A stretch of DNA of 64,000 nt from Tessaracoccus rhinocerotis (lineage in GTDB: Bacteria > Actinomycetota > Actinomycetes > Propionibacteriales > Propionibacteriaceae), in contig NZ_VKKG01000001.1 of the NCBI RefSeq assembly GCF_007197885.1, forward strand, positions 908,368 through 972,367, read 5' to 3'. Below the pieces are notes generated by a model. It saw nothing but the letters and a program-made list of their open reading frames with translations, did not search any database and had not been told where the DNA came from. A program made the position numbers and the translations under genes. Within the stretch, counting starts at the first letter, position 1; each line of letters starts with the position of its first letter. This document shows, in pieces, positions 9,101 through 17,844 of this stretch.

Positions 9101-9201
9101 GGTGGCGCCTGCGGGTGAATCTATCTGGCGGCGGTCCTCGCGCACAGGCCGGGGCCCTGTTTGCACCGAACTGCTCACGCGGGCTGCACAGCACCCACCG
9201 T

Positions 9202-9207
9202 TAGGAT
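9202..9207 (+). promoter_or_regulatory. Putative leaderless -10 box of the gene at 9214
   Basis: TAGGAT followed by 6 nt and then ATG 9214; there is no Shine-Dalgarno sequence between, so transcription probably begins at the start codon. Confidence 0.6.
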
Positions 9208-9213
9208 GGCTCC

Positions 9214-9948
9214 ATGGCCACTTGGACCGACGGTGCGGCGTACGCGCCCCTTGAGCGCCCCGACGGCTTCGCCACCCCAGAGGTGGAGGAGCTGGAGGTG
9301 GCAGTCCCCCAACTGGCACGAACCCCCGGGCCGATCCCGCCGCCGCAGGGCTTCCACCCCTCCGCGCCGCAGGCCCCCCTCGACCAGATCCGCACGGACC
9401 CCCCACCCACGCGGGATCCGGCCGCACCCTTCACCACCGCCTCGGCAGCCCTGACCGCAGGTCCGGACCGGCTCCCCGGCGCCGGGCGTGACCCCCGCCA
9501 GCCGTTCCACACCTACAGCGCCACCGTCGGCTCGCAGGAACTGCCACCGCCGTCGGGCGATCCCCTGCCCCCGCCGACCGGGGCCCCGCTGTCGCTCTCC
9601 GAGCTGCCGCCGCCGGGCCAGTTCAGTATCCCCGGGCCCGCGCCGTTGAACGCGGACACGCTCAAGACGCTGCGCACCCTGTTGGTGCTGGCGATCGTCG
9701 GACTGGGCATCGGCGTGCTGGTGCCCGGCACCACCGCGTGGCTGGTCCTGGCCGCCGGCCTCCTCGGCCTGCGCACGAAGCCCTTGACCGGCCGGATGGG
9801 AACCGCGGCCTGCGTGGCCGGGATCTCGCTGCTGCTGCTCGGGGTGGTGCTCCCCGAGGTGCCGTGGCTGTTGGGCTTCAGCGCCGCCACGGTCTTCATC
9901 GTCTGGGCCTCCTACGGGCTCCGGCGCGGGGCGGAGCCCCGCAGGTAG
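9214..9948 (+). CDS. Pro-rich hypothetical membrane protein
   Basis: A 244-residue protein of unknown function. Residues 1-140 are Pro/Gly-rich and probably disordered and cytoplasmic (PPPRG-type and LPPPG repeats). The last 100 residues hold about three hydrophobic segments (LLVLAIVGLGIGVLVPG, WLVLAAGLLGL, and ISLLLLGVVLPEVPWLLGF), ending with a short basic tail RRGAEPRR. It resembles small actinobacterial membrane proteins with proline-rich N-termini, but no named domain is recognised. The last 37 bp overlap the 3' end of the converging Nudix gene, an unusual tail-to-tail arrangement. Confidence 0.7.
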   Translation: MATWTDGAAYAPLERPDGFATPEVEELEVAVPQLARTPGPIPPPQGFHPSAPQAPLDQIRTDPPPTRDPAAPFTTASAALTAGPDRLPGAGRDPRQPFHTYSATVGSQELPPPSGDPLPPPTGAPLSLSELPPPGQFSIPGPAPLNADTLKTLRTLLVLAIVGLGIGVLVPGTTAWLVLAAGLLGLRTKPLTGRMGTAACVAGISLLLLGVVLPEVPWLLGFSAATVFIVWASYGLRRGAEPRR

Positions 9949-10463
9949 TCCTGCACCCTCGAAAGCTCCGCGCGGTCCAGCGCGACGGTCGACTCGTCCA
10001 TCACCCCGAGTTGCACCGGCTCCCCGCCGTCCCACCGCGCGAGTCGTGGCAGGTCGGCGGGCCAGACCTCTTCCGGCAGTTCCGGGACGGGCCACCACCG
10101 GAAGCCCTTTAGGCGCCGGTTCTCGTTGTCGCTCCAGGCGAGCCGGTCGGGCTCGAACCGCTCGGTCCGGAGCAGGAAGAAGGACTCGGGCTGCACCAGC
10201 ACCCGGTCCGAGTAGCCATGCACGGCGATGCGTTCCGCGACGGGCCCCTCGAGTTGTTCGGGGGCGACCGGCAGCCCTGTCTCCTCGTGCGCCTCCCGGG
10301 CCGCGGCCTCGCGGGCGCTCTCGCCGTCGTCGACGCCTCCCCCTGGCGTCACCCACCAACAGGAACCCGCGACGCCGGGGTCCGAGTCCGCGATCAGCAG
10401 CACCGCGTCCCCCGCGAGCACGAGCACTCGGGCTCCCGGGCGGTGGTGCACGGGGCGCGTCAC
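9912..10463 (-). CDS. Nudix hydrolase
   Basis: Hydrolase for a nucleoside-diphosphate-linked substrate that cannot be specified. The 183-residue protein has a perfect Nudix box at about residues 42-64: GGVDDGE followed by seven residues, then REAHEETGL, giving GX5EX7REUXEEXGU. GTG 10463 is chosen as start: it overlaps the cutC stop as GTGA, a classic translational-coupling junction, and the upstream open frame has shadow-type composition. The 3' end overlaps the convergent gene at 9214-9948 by 37 bp. Coupling with cutC suggests cotranscription but not a shared reaction. Confidence 0.87.
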   Translation of the reverse strand: MTRPVHHRPGARVLVLAGDAVLLIADSDPGVAGSCWWVTPGGGVDDGESAREAAAREAHEETGLPVAPEQLEGPVAERIAVHGYSDRVLVQPESFFLLRTERFEPDRLAWSDNENRRLKGFRWWPVPELPEEVWPADLPRLARWDGGEPVQLGVMDESTVALDRAELSRVQDYLRGSAPRRSP

Positions 10464-11170
10464 CGGGTGGGCTGTCGTAGGTGGCGGACGGTGTCGTCGA
10501 GGAGGTCGCGCCAGGTCTGCACGAGGTCGGAGTCCACGTAGGCCTTGAACGATCGGCCGGGGCGCGCGGGGCTGCCGATGTGGAACGCCCGCACGCCGGC
10601 CCGGACGAGCCACGGTACGTGCTCGGGGCGGAGCCCGCCCCCGGCCATCACCAGTCTCGCGACACGCTCGTCGGCCTTGGCGCGGCGGATCAGTTCCTCC
10701 AGCCCCTGCTCCACCCCGCGGGCCGAGCCGGCGGTGAGGACCTGGTCCAGTCCGGGCAGCTCCAGGAGCGTTGCCCAGGCCCGGTCCAGGTCGAGGCAGT
10801 GGTCGACAGCCCGGTGGAAGGTCCACGGCCAGTTCCCCTCCCCCGCGAGCTCGGTGACCACCTCGACGTCGACGTGGTTGTGGCCGTTGAGGAACCCGAG
10901 CACGACGCCGTCGGCCCCGGAATCCAGGTAGCTCTCGATCAGGCCCTTGAGCCGCACCACCTCGCCCCCGTCCGTGCCGAAGCCAGCCCGCAGCCGCACC
11001 ATGGGTCGGATGTGGATGGACGTGGCGCGGCGGACCTTCTCGACGGTGCGCGGTTCCGGGGACAGCCCGTCGTGGTCCATGGTGCCGAGGAGTTCGATGC
11101 GGTCGGCTCCCCCGGCCTCGGCGCGCTCCGCGTCTGCCGCGTGCAGCGCGATGACCTCCAACATGCTCAT
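10460..11170 (-). CDS. cutC: CutC family protein
   Basis: TIM-barrel protein of the CutC family, historically linked to copper homeostasis although its direct role is disputed. The 236-residue sequence shows the family signatures ALHAADAERAEAGGADRIELL at the N-terminus, IRPMVRLRAGF, GADGVVLGFLN, FHRAVDHC and VLTAGSA. Length agrees with the 230-250 residue family. ATG 11170 or ATG 11164 could be used; neither has a strong ribosome-binding site, while CAAGAT lies 6 nt upstream of the first. Its TGA overlaps the Nudix start by 4 bp. Confidence 0.88.
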   Translation of the reverse strand: MSMLEVIALHAADAERAEAGGADRIELLGTMDHDGLSPEPRTVEKVRRATSIHIRPMVRLRAGFGTDGGEVVRLKGLIESYLDSGADGVVLGFLNGHNHVDVEVVTELAGEGNWPWTFHRAVDHCLDLDRAWATLLELPGLDQVLTAGSARGVEQGLEELIRRAKADERVARLVMAGGGLRPEHVPWLVRAGVRAFHIGSPARPGRSFKAYVDSDLVQTWRDLLDDTVRHLRQPTR

Positions 11171-11223
11171 GACCCCATCTTGCCAACGCCCACCCCGAAC
11201 CGGCGGCAGACACTCTGCTCCAG

Positions 11224-11229
11224 TAGCCT
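11224..11229 (+). promoter_or_regulatory. Putative leaderless -10 box of the GNAT gene
   Basis: TAGCCT, 6 nt before GTG 11236, with no ribosome-binding site between. Confidence 0.5.
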
Positions 11230-11235
11230 GCGCTG

Positions 11236-11763
11236 GTGCACTCGCCCGTCATCGCCCCGCCGCAGCCCGAGGATGCGGGCGACTGGTTCGACTTCCTGGT
11301 CGCGCAACAGGCCGAGGCCTACCGCGGGATCGTCCCGGACGACTTCGCGGATCGGCAGCGGCTGCAGCGCGACGAGCGGGTGCAGGAACTGCGCGAAAAA
11401 TTCGCCGAACCCGGAACCGGCAGGCGGCTGGCGGCGAAGGTCGCCGGACGGATCGTCGGCGTGGTCTCCGTGGTCGACGCCCCCATGGACTGGGAGACGG
11501 CACTCGGGTTCGTCCCGGCTCCGGAGCCCCGCCAGCTGGACCGGCTGTACCTGCACCCGGAGTTCCGCAACCGCGGGCTCGGGAGCGCCCTGCTGGATGC
11601 CGTCGACGACGGCCGGGACCTCTACCTGTGGTTGGTGAGCGCCAACAGGGCAGCCCAGCGGTTCTACCGACGACACGGATTCGTGGACCTCGACGAGTCG
11701 CACCGCGCCGGGCAGTCCTGGGGCGGCGTAGCGATGCACCGCATGGTCCGCCGCCGTCCCTGA
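11236..11763 (+). CDS. GNAT-family N-acetyltransferase
   Basis: Predicted acetyl-CoA-dependent acyltransferase of 175 residues; substrate unknown. The GNAT core is visible: LDRLYLHPEFRNRGLGSALLD is motif A with the pyrophosphate-binding R-x-x-G-x-G pattern (RNRGLG), followed by LWLVSANRAAQRFYRRHGF, the usual motif B with Tyr/Phe near the active site. Starts at GTG 11236 downstream of a TAGCCT box, suggesting a leaderless transcript. Divergent from cutC and separated from groEL by a bidirectional terminator. Confidence 0.85.
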   Translation: MHSPVIAPPQPEDAGDWFDFLVAQQAEAYRGIVPDDFADRQRLQRDERVQELREKFAEPGTGRRLAAKVAGRIVGVVSVVDAPMDWETALGFVPAPEPRQLDRLYLHPEFRNRGLGSALLDAVDDGRDLYLWLVSANRAAQRFYRRHGFVDLDESHRAGQSWGGVAMHRMVRRRP

Positions 11764-11779
11764 GCCCGAGCATGCCGAA

Positions 11780-11807
11780 GGGCGGCCCGACCGGAGTCGG
11801 ACCGCCC
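11780..11807. terminator. Bidirectional terminator between GNAT and groEL
   Basis: GGGCGGCCCGAC pairs with GTCGGACCGCCC with one mismatch around a CGGA loop, 17 bp after the GNAT stop and 27 bp from the groEL stop. Confidence 0.72.
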
Positions 11808-11833
11808 TCGAGATGCGGATCAGCGGTGCGGGC

Positions 11834-13492
<1,659 letters not shown>

Positions 13493-13584
13493 TCAGTGGG
13501 GGCGGTTGCCCCGGATGTTCGTTCTGGGTAGATCCGCGACGGTGCCCGCGACGGACGGTCCGTGGACCTCACCTTGCAGATCGG

Positions 13585-13609
13585 TAGCACTCAGACGAGC
13601 CGAGTGCTA
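13585..13609. promoter_or_regulatory. CIRCE operator, groEL-proximal
   Basis: TAGCACTC, nine bases, GAGTGCTA: a perfect inverted repeat matching the HrcA-binding CIRCE consensus (TTAGCACTC-N9-GAGTGCTAA). Confidence 0.93.
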
Positions 13610-13615
13610 AGTCCA

Positions 13616-13644
13616 TTCTTAGCACTCCACCCAAGCGAGTGCAA
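13616..13644 (-). promoter_or_regulatory. groEL promoter
   Basis: Minus-strand -35 TTGCAC (13639-13644) and -10 TAAGAA (13616-13621) are separated by 17 bp. The -35 lies inside the distal CIRCE, so HrcA would block RNA polymerase directly. Confidence 0.75.
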
Positions 13645-13645
13645 A
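13619..13645. promoter_or_regulatory. CIRCE operator, groEL-distal
   Basis: TTAGCACTC, nine bases, GAGTGCAAA: same consensus with two departures in the right arm. The two sites are separated by only 9 bp. Confidence 0.88.
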
Positions 13646-13682
13646 GAACTCCCGCCCGAACACCGGAGACCTGCGGCATTCC

Positions 13683-14513
13683 TCAGATGGCCGCCCTGGG
13701 CCACTGCGAGCCGGGCACCGAGCTGGCTGCGTTGTTCATCTCGCTGACCTGCGCGATGATGCCCATCATCGCCTTCACGTAGACCATGATGTAGGTGAAG
13801 ATCGCGGCCACCAGCGCCAACACCTGGGCGGCACCGATGGCGGTTCCCACGGGCACCGCCGCCATCTCGACGATGGCGATGATGATGCCGCCGATGGCCG
13901 TGACCAGCGACGTGATGAACGTCACGGTCGTGGTCACGCCGTCGGCACCGATCTTCTGGACGGCCTGTCCGAACTTCTTCACCGCCTCCGCCACGTCGTT
14001 GGCATGGTTGTACTGACGGTCCATCTTGGAGCTGAACATCTCCGCCGCCGGGCCGGTCCACGTCGACCCCGCGGACTTGAGGTTCCCCGGGTGGAGGGTC
14101 ATGGCGAAGTCGGCACACTTCGGCGCCAGCTGGTCGCGCAGCTGCTCACCCGCGGAGCGGACCTCCCAGGGGGCCAGGACGTGCTTCATGGCCTCGTAGA
14201 TCCGGTCGTAGATGGTCGCAATGGTGTCCACCGCCCTGCGCAGCACCCTGCAGGCGTTGTCCACAACGGCCTTAGCGAACTTGCCTGCAGGCATCCAGCA
14301 GAACCAGGTGAGGATGCCGGACAGCTTGTCCAGGATCCGCTCCGCCTTGTCCAGGACCTGGTGGCAGAACGTCTTCACCTTGCCGATCATGTTCTGGACC
14401 TTGTCGATGATGTCCAGGATCCACTGGACGTCCAGCTGGAACGAGCACGCCTCGATGCTCGCGACGGCGCTGGACGAACCGCTGCCCATTCCACGTGTCA
14501 CTGCATGTGCCAT
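13683..14513 (-). CDS. WXG-like membrane protein of a type VII secretion-associated module
   Basis: A 276-residue protein without a named function. The N-terminal half is helical and amphipathic with several cysteines and tryptophans (LTWFCWMPAGKFAK). Around residues 150-175 a WXG-like turn (TWTGPAAEMFSSKMD; Trp152) is followed by a coiled-coil-like helix (AEAVKKFGQAVQKIG), the layout of WXG100/LXG helical hairpins. Residues about 185-255 form two or three strongly hydrophobic segments (VTFITSLVTAIGGIIIAIVEM and later LALVAAIFTYIMVYV). It is third in an operon with a Gly-rich WXG-like protein (12-bp gap) and a YbaB/EspL-like protein. A role as ESX-type substrate or membrane partner is inferred from architecture and context. 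Confidence 0.7.
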   Translation of the reverse strand: MAHAVTRGMGSGSSSAVASIEACSFQLDVQWILDIIDKVQNMIGKVKTFCHQVLDKAERILDKLSGILTWFCWMPAGKFAKAVVDNACRVLRRAVDTIATIYDRIYEAMKHVLAPWEVRSAGEQLRDQLAPKCADFAMTLHPGNLKSAGSTWTGPAAEMFSSKMDRQYNHANDVAEAVKKFGQAVQKIGADGVTTTVTFITSLVTAIGGIIIAIVEMAAVPVGTAIGAAQVLALVAAIFTYIMVYVKAMMGIIAQVSEMNNAASSVPGSQWPRAAI

Positions 14514-14525
14514 TTCAGTTCACCC

Positions 14526-16181
14526 TCACTCGTTGATGCTGGCCGCAACCTGCACGGCATCGGATTCTTGCGTCTGGTAGTCGGTGGCCGTCTGCTGGAG
14601 GCCCTCCGAGATGGCGGCCAGTTCCCTGGCCGCCCCTGCGTACTGGTTGGCGAACTTCTCGTTGCCCCCGGTGTAGGGGCCCGCGGCCGCGAACCAGAGT
14701 CCCCAGTGCTGGACCAGCGGCGAGGCCGCCTCGAAGCACGCCTTCAGGGTCTCCGCGAGGGGCACGAGGTCGGCGACGTACGCCGCGTCGTCCCGGATGT
14801 CGGACAGGTCGACGGTGAAGTCCTCCGCAGTCGCGGTGCCGGGCCCACCATCGCTCGGACCACCGCTGGGACCGCCCCCGCCGCCGGGTCCACCACCGGT
14901 CGGGCCACCGCCACCACCGGGTCCACCGCCGCTCGGGCCACCGCCACCGCTGGGGCCGCCCCCACCACCGGGTCCACCACCGGTCGGGCCGCCCCCACCA
15001 CCGGGTCCACCACCGGTCGGGCCGCCCCCACCACCGGGTCCACCACCGCTGGGGAGTCCGCCGCCACCGATGCCGCCGCCGGGTCCCCCACCGCCCGGGG
15101 GCGTCTCGCCCGGACGGGGCAGGCCCTCGTCGGGGCGCGCCTCGACGTAGTCGGGGATGCCGTCGTTGTCGGAGTCGACGTCGCGGTAGTCGGGGATGCC
15201 GTCGGCGTCAGTGTCGACCGGGTTGTGCACCAGGCCGTCGTCACCGATCCCGGGCGAGGTCACGCCCGACCCGTCATCGACGGTCGTCGGTCCGCCTGTG
15301 GGGGGCTGCGGGTAGCTGCCGGACGGGCTCACGCCGGTGTCCGAACCGGGCCAGGTGACGTTTCCGCCGGGGACGGGATCAGCGACACCGCCGGAGGGCA
15401 GGCCGCTGCCGACGCCTCCGCCGGGCATCCCTCCGCCGGACGGGAGGCCGCCGCCGATACCGCCGGCGGGACCACCGCCCGCGCCGCCGCCGAGACCCGC
15501 ACCGGGGTCCTCGCCACCACCGCCGCCGGACGAGCCGCCACCGGAGGGTCCGCCCCCGCCGCCGCCCTCCTGGGCCGCGGGCTCCTCCTCGCCGGCGCCG
15601 TCACCCTCGGGGCCGCCGCCACCTCCCTCGGAGCCGATTCCCCCCTCGGCGCCCGAGCCGTGACCCTCGGGGATGTCGACGTCGACGGTGCCGTCTGGGT
15701 TGATCGTCATGGTCTGGCCGTTTGCCTGCTCGATCGTGATCGAACCGTCCTCGTCGCGGGTGACGACGGTGCCGGCCTCGGTCTCGAAGGACCCGCCGAC
15801 CGCCAGCGTGGAGATGTCCAGGACCTCCTCGCCGTTGGTGAAGTCGGAGTCGACGCTCACCGTGCCGTCCGCCGCAATCGTGATCTCGACCCCCTCCGAC
15901 GTGCTGATCACGGTGTCCTCGCCGCTGGTGTCCACGACGGAACCGTCGGGTGCCACAGCCACCGTGCCGTCGACGACGGTGGTGTCGCCGGTGATGTCCA
16001 CGGCGTCGTCCGGTACCGAGGTGACGGCCTCGCCGGTGACGTAGTCCTCGGCGGGCTCGGCCTCCTCGGTGAGGGTCCCGGTCTGGGCGTCCGGGCCGGA
16101 CTGGCCGCCGCGCATGGTGCCGTAGTCGGTCCCGGAGTCGGGCCAGGAGAATCGGCTGCCCGGGGTCACGTTCTCGCTCAC
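14526..16181 (-). CDS. Gly-rich, acidic WXG-like protein, candidate type VII secretion substrate
   Basis: A 551-residue mosaic with no signal peptide. Residues 1-190 are acidic and beta-repetitive (units around DGTVAVAPDG, ADGTVSVDS, PDGTVDVD). About 190-318 are Gly/Ser/Pro-rich. About 318-345 hold a calcium-binding-type repeat (DTDADGIPDY and DSDNDGIPDY). About 346-440 are ten-residue GGGPTGGGPG-like tandem repeats encoded by 30-bp DNA repeats. The last 110 residues are a helical WXG-like domain (HWGLWFAAAGPYTGG turn between two helices) ending with YQTQE, which fits the YxxxD/E ESX export signal. GTG 16181 overlaps the upstream stop as GTGA. I infer a secreted, surface-extended protein; no ESX core component is in the window. 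Confidence 0.72.
   Translation of the reverse strand: MSENVTPGSRFSWPDSGTDYGTMRGGQSGPDAQTGTLTEEAEPAEDYVTGEAVTSVPDDAVDITGDTTVVDGTVAVAPDGSVVDTSGEDTVISTSEGVEITIAADGTVSVDSDFTNGEEVLDISTLAVGGSFETEAGTVVTRDEDGSITIEQANGQTMTINPDGTVDVDIPEGHGSGAEGGIGSEGGGGGPEGDGAGEEEPAAQEGGGGGGPSGGGSSGGGGGEDPGAGLGGGAGGGPAGGIGGGLPSGGGMPGGGVGSGLPSGGVADPVPGGNVTWPGSDTGVSPSGSYPQPPTGGPTTVDDGSGVTSPGIGDDGLVHNPVDTDADGIPDYRDVDSDNDGIPDYVEARPDEGLPRPGETPPGGGGPGGGIGGGGLPSGGGPGGGGGPTGGGPGGGGGPTGGGPGGGGGPSGGGGPSGGGPGGGGGPTGGGPGGGGGPSGGPSDGGPGTATAEDFTVDLSDIRDDAAYVADLVPLAETLKACFEAASPLVQHWGLWFAAAGPYTGGNEKFANQYAGAARELAAISEGLQQTATDYQTQESDAVQVAASINE
14880..15060 (-). repeat. In-gene 30-bp tandem repeats (Gly-rich)
   Basis: At least four imperfect copies of a 30-bp unit encoding GGPTGGGPGG-type decapeptides; the copies around 14970-15050 are almost identical, indicating recent expansion or contraction by slippage or recombination. 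Confidence 0.8.
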
Positions 16182-16900
16182 AGGGAATCTCCTTGCTTGT
16201 TCTGGGCGGCCACGACTGCGGGCAACCGCTCGATGATCTCGTTGAACGACTCGGTGAGGGCGTTGCCGGACCTGCCTGCCGCCCAGCTCTCCTTGATCGA
16301 GACCTCGGACACGAGACCCGCCACCACGCGCACCCCGACCATCCGGGAGTCGGTGTGGACCCAGTCACCCACCGACTCGTCCGGGACGAAGTCGGCCGGA
16401 TCCTGTGGGAGGTCGGCGTCGGTCAGGTTCTGCATCTTCAGGGTCTCGACGTCCAGGCGCCTGCTGAGACCCTCGATCATGTCCGGGAGGGCGTCGACCC
16501 TGGCCTGCAGGGTGTCCTCGCTGATGGGGGCCAGCAACTCCTCGGTCTTCTCCCGCAGCAGTGCGTCCCTCGTGGCCTCGACCTGCGCCTCGTCCACCTC
16601 CGGGCCCTGTCCCGCCTCCGAGGCCTCGAGGGCGTCGATGTCGAATCCCATCGCCTTGGCCTGGGCGCGGCCGAGTGCCTCTCCGACCACACCGGCGAGC
16701 TCACCGGGCTCCACCTTCTCCTGCCATGCGGGAACCACCGAGATGGCGGCAAGCGTCGTGTCCGGACGGACGGTGACCTGGACGACTCCCCTCTCGTCGG
16801 AGACGGTGACGTCCTCGGTGACCGGCGCCAGCGTCGCGAGCGCCCCGAGGACGTTGCGCAACTCCCTGTCCAGGTCCGCCATCAGTTCATCTGGTCCCAT
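16178..16900 (-). CDS. YbaB/EbfC-type (EspL-like) protein
   Basis: A 240-residue cytoplasmic protein, first gene of the three-gene module. The N-terminal 95 residues have the YbaB/EbfC layout: a helix (DELMADLDRELRNVLGALATLA), a beta strand pair (EDVTVSDERGVVQVTVRPDTTLAAISV), and a helix (GELAGVVGEALGRAQAKAMGF). EspL of the mycobacterial ESX-1 locus has this fold, so a role as stabilising or regulatory partner of the downstream WXG-like proteins is plausible. The C-terminal half is a helical extension (about 100-160) and a beta segment (VHTDSRMVGVRVVAGLVSEV). ATG 16900 has GGAGGA 4 nt upstream. GTGA overlap with the next gene shows translational coupling. Confidence 0.72.
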   Translation of the reverse strand: MGPDELMADLDRELRNVLGALATLAPVTEDVTVSDERGVVQVTVRPDTTLAAISVVPAWQEKVEPGELAGVVGEALGRAQAKAMGFDIDALEASEAGQGPEVDEAQVEATRDALLREKTEELLAPISEDTLQARVDALPDMIEGLSRRLDVETLKMQNLTDADLPQDPADFVPDESVGDWVHTDSRMVGVRVVAGLVSEVSIKESWAAGRSGNALTESFNEIIERLPAVVAAQNKQGDSL

Positions 16901-16999
16901 TGGTTTCCTCCGTGATTCCACCCGTTGTCTCGTCCCGTCGAGTCTTCCAGCCGCTAGGGTCACGAGGGGTAGGTACCGCCACTCAAAAGGAGCCGTGCA

Positions 17000-17467
17000 A
17001 TGGGCTCGTCCAGGCTGATGCGCAACGTCGCGAACGTCGCCAACCTCTCCACGCCGCTGGGGCTGCTGGTTGCGCTCGCCACCCGCTCCCGGCTGCGCAG
17101 GGTGGACGGCCTGCTGGTGGCGGAGGGGGCGAGGCTGCGGCTGCCCGCGACGGCGCTCACCATCGGCAGCGTCGTGCTGGTGCCGAAGCGGACCCTGGCC
17201 GAGGCCCTGGAGCGGATCCCGGGCCTGCTGGAGCACGAGGACCAGCACGCCTGGCAGTACGCCTACTGCCTGGGGCTGCCCTTCGTGCCCGCCTACTTCG
17301 TCGCTGCGGGTTGGTCCTGGCTGCGCAGCGGCGACCGCGCCACCGCGAACCACTTCGAGGTGCAGGCGGGGCTTGAGCTGGGCGGTTACCGCGTGGGGAG
17401 GCTGCGCACCGTGCGCAAGGGGCTGGTGGACCTGCGGGCGCGGCTGCCCTGGTCCCGCGGCGCCTAG
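17000..17467 (+). CDS. Small putative zinc metallopeptidase-like protein
   Basis: A 155-residue protein of unknown function. An HExxH motif is present (LLEHEDQHAWQYAYCLGLPF, residues about 76-95), and a downstream acidic residue in NHFEVQAGLELGGY could be a third zinc ligand, giving the HExxH...E pattern of gluzincin-like enzymes. Around the motif lies a hydrophobic segment (FVPAYFVAAGWSWL), so it may sit at the membrane. AAAAGGAG 6-7 nt before ATG 17000 supports the start. Related small actinobacterial proteins are often misannotated as Fe-S oxidoreductases; no cysteine cluster is present here. Proteolytic activity is not shown. Confidence 0.65.
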   Translation: MGSSRLMRNVANVANLSTPLGLLVALATRSRLRRVDGLLVAEGARLRLPATALTIGSVVLVPKRTLAEALERIPGLLEHEDQHAWQYAYCLGLPFVPAYFVAAGWSWLRSGDRATANHFEVQAGLELGGYRVGRLRTVRKGLVDLRARLPWSRGA

Positions 17468-17471
17468 GCGC

Positions 17472-17744
17472 TCAGCCCTGGAGGCGACGCGCCGAACGCG
17501 CCGCCTGGCGCGTGGAGCGGAGCCGGCGGAGCCGCTTCACCAGGAGCGGCTTGTGGGCCAGCGCAGCCGGGGTGTCGATCAGCGAGTTCAGGTGCTGGTA
17601 GTAGCGCGTGGTGGAGATCCCGAAGTGCTCCATGATGGCCTGCTCCTTCGGGACGGCCGAGGTGAACCAGTTGTCCTCGAAGTCCAGCATGGCAGCATCG
17701 CGTTCGGTGAGTTCGGTGGCCGGGGCGGCGGCTGCGTGCGACAT
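17472..17744 (-). CDS. DUF3263 domain protein
   Basis: A 90-residue basic protein of an actinobacterial family without known function. The core reads LTERDAAMLDFEDNWF, then KEQAIMEHFGISTTRYYQHLN, which looks like a helix-turn-helix (recognition helix STTRYYQHLNSLI), followed by an Arg-rich tail (VKRLRRLRSTRQAARSARR). A small DNA-binding role is inferred. ATG 17744 is chosen over two upstream ATGs because TATGAT lies 7 nt ahead of it with no ribosome-binding site, suggesting a leaderless transcript. A 22-bp perfect palindrome overlaps its upstream promoter region. Confidence 0.8.
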   Translation of the reverse strand: MSHAAAAPATELTERDAAMLDFEDNWFTSAVPKEQAIMEHFGISTTRYYQHLNSLIDTPAALAHKPLLVKRLRRLRSTRQAARSARRLQG

Positions 17745-17751
17745 GCGCGCC

Positions 17752-17757
17752 ATCATA
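17752..17757 (-). promoter_or_regulatory. Putative leaderless -10 box of DUF3263 gene
   Basis: TATGAT on the minus strand, 7 nt before ATG 17744; a near-consensus -10 with no Shine-Dalgarno sequence following. Confidence 0.6.
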
Positions 17758-17764
17758 CGCGTTC

Positions 17765-17786
17765 CGAATGACACCATTGTCATTCG
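17765..17786. promoter_or_regulatory. Perfect palindromic operator candidate
   Basis: CGAATGACA and TGTCATTCG are exact inverted repeats around CCAT. The site covers the -35 region expected for the minus-strand DUF3263 promoter and lies 59-80 bp before manA, so either gene could be regulated. The 9-bp arms are typical of a dimeric TetR- or MarR-like repressor; the regulator is unknown. Confidence 0.6.
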
Positions 17787-17844
17787 ACGCGCCCCGGCCG
17801 CGTGAGCTTGCCCACCGCCCGTCTGACAAGGTTCACTGGAGGCC

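Noticed and set aside
14004..17018. Open frame of 1004 codons on the plus strand
   Set aside because: Antisense to the type VII-like module, with low-complexity Thr/Ala/Gly repeats that mirror the Gly-rich repeat DNA.
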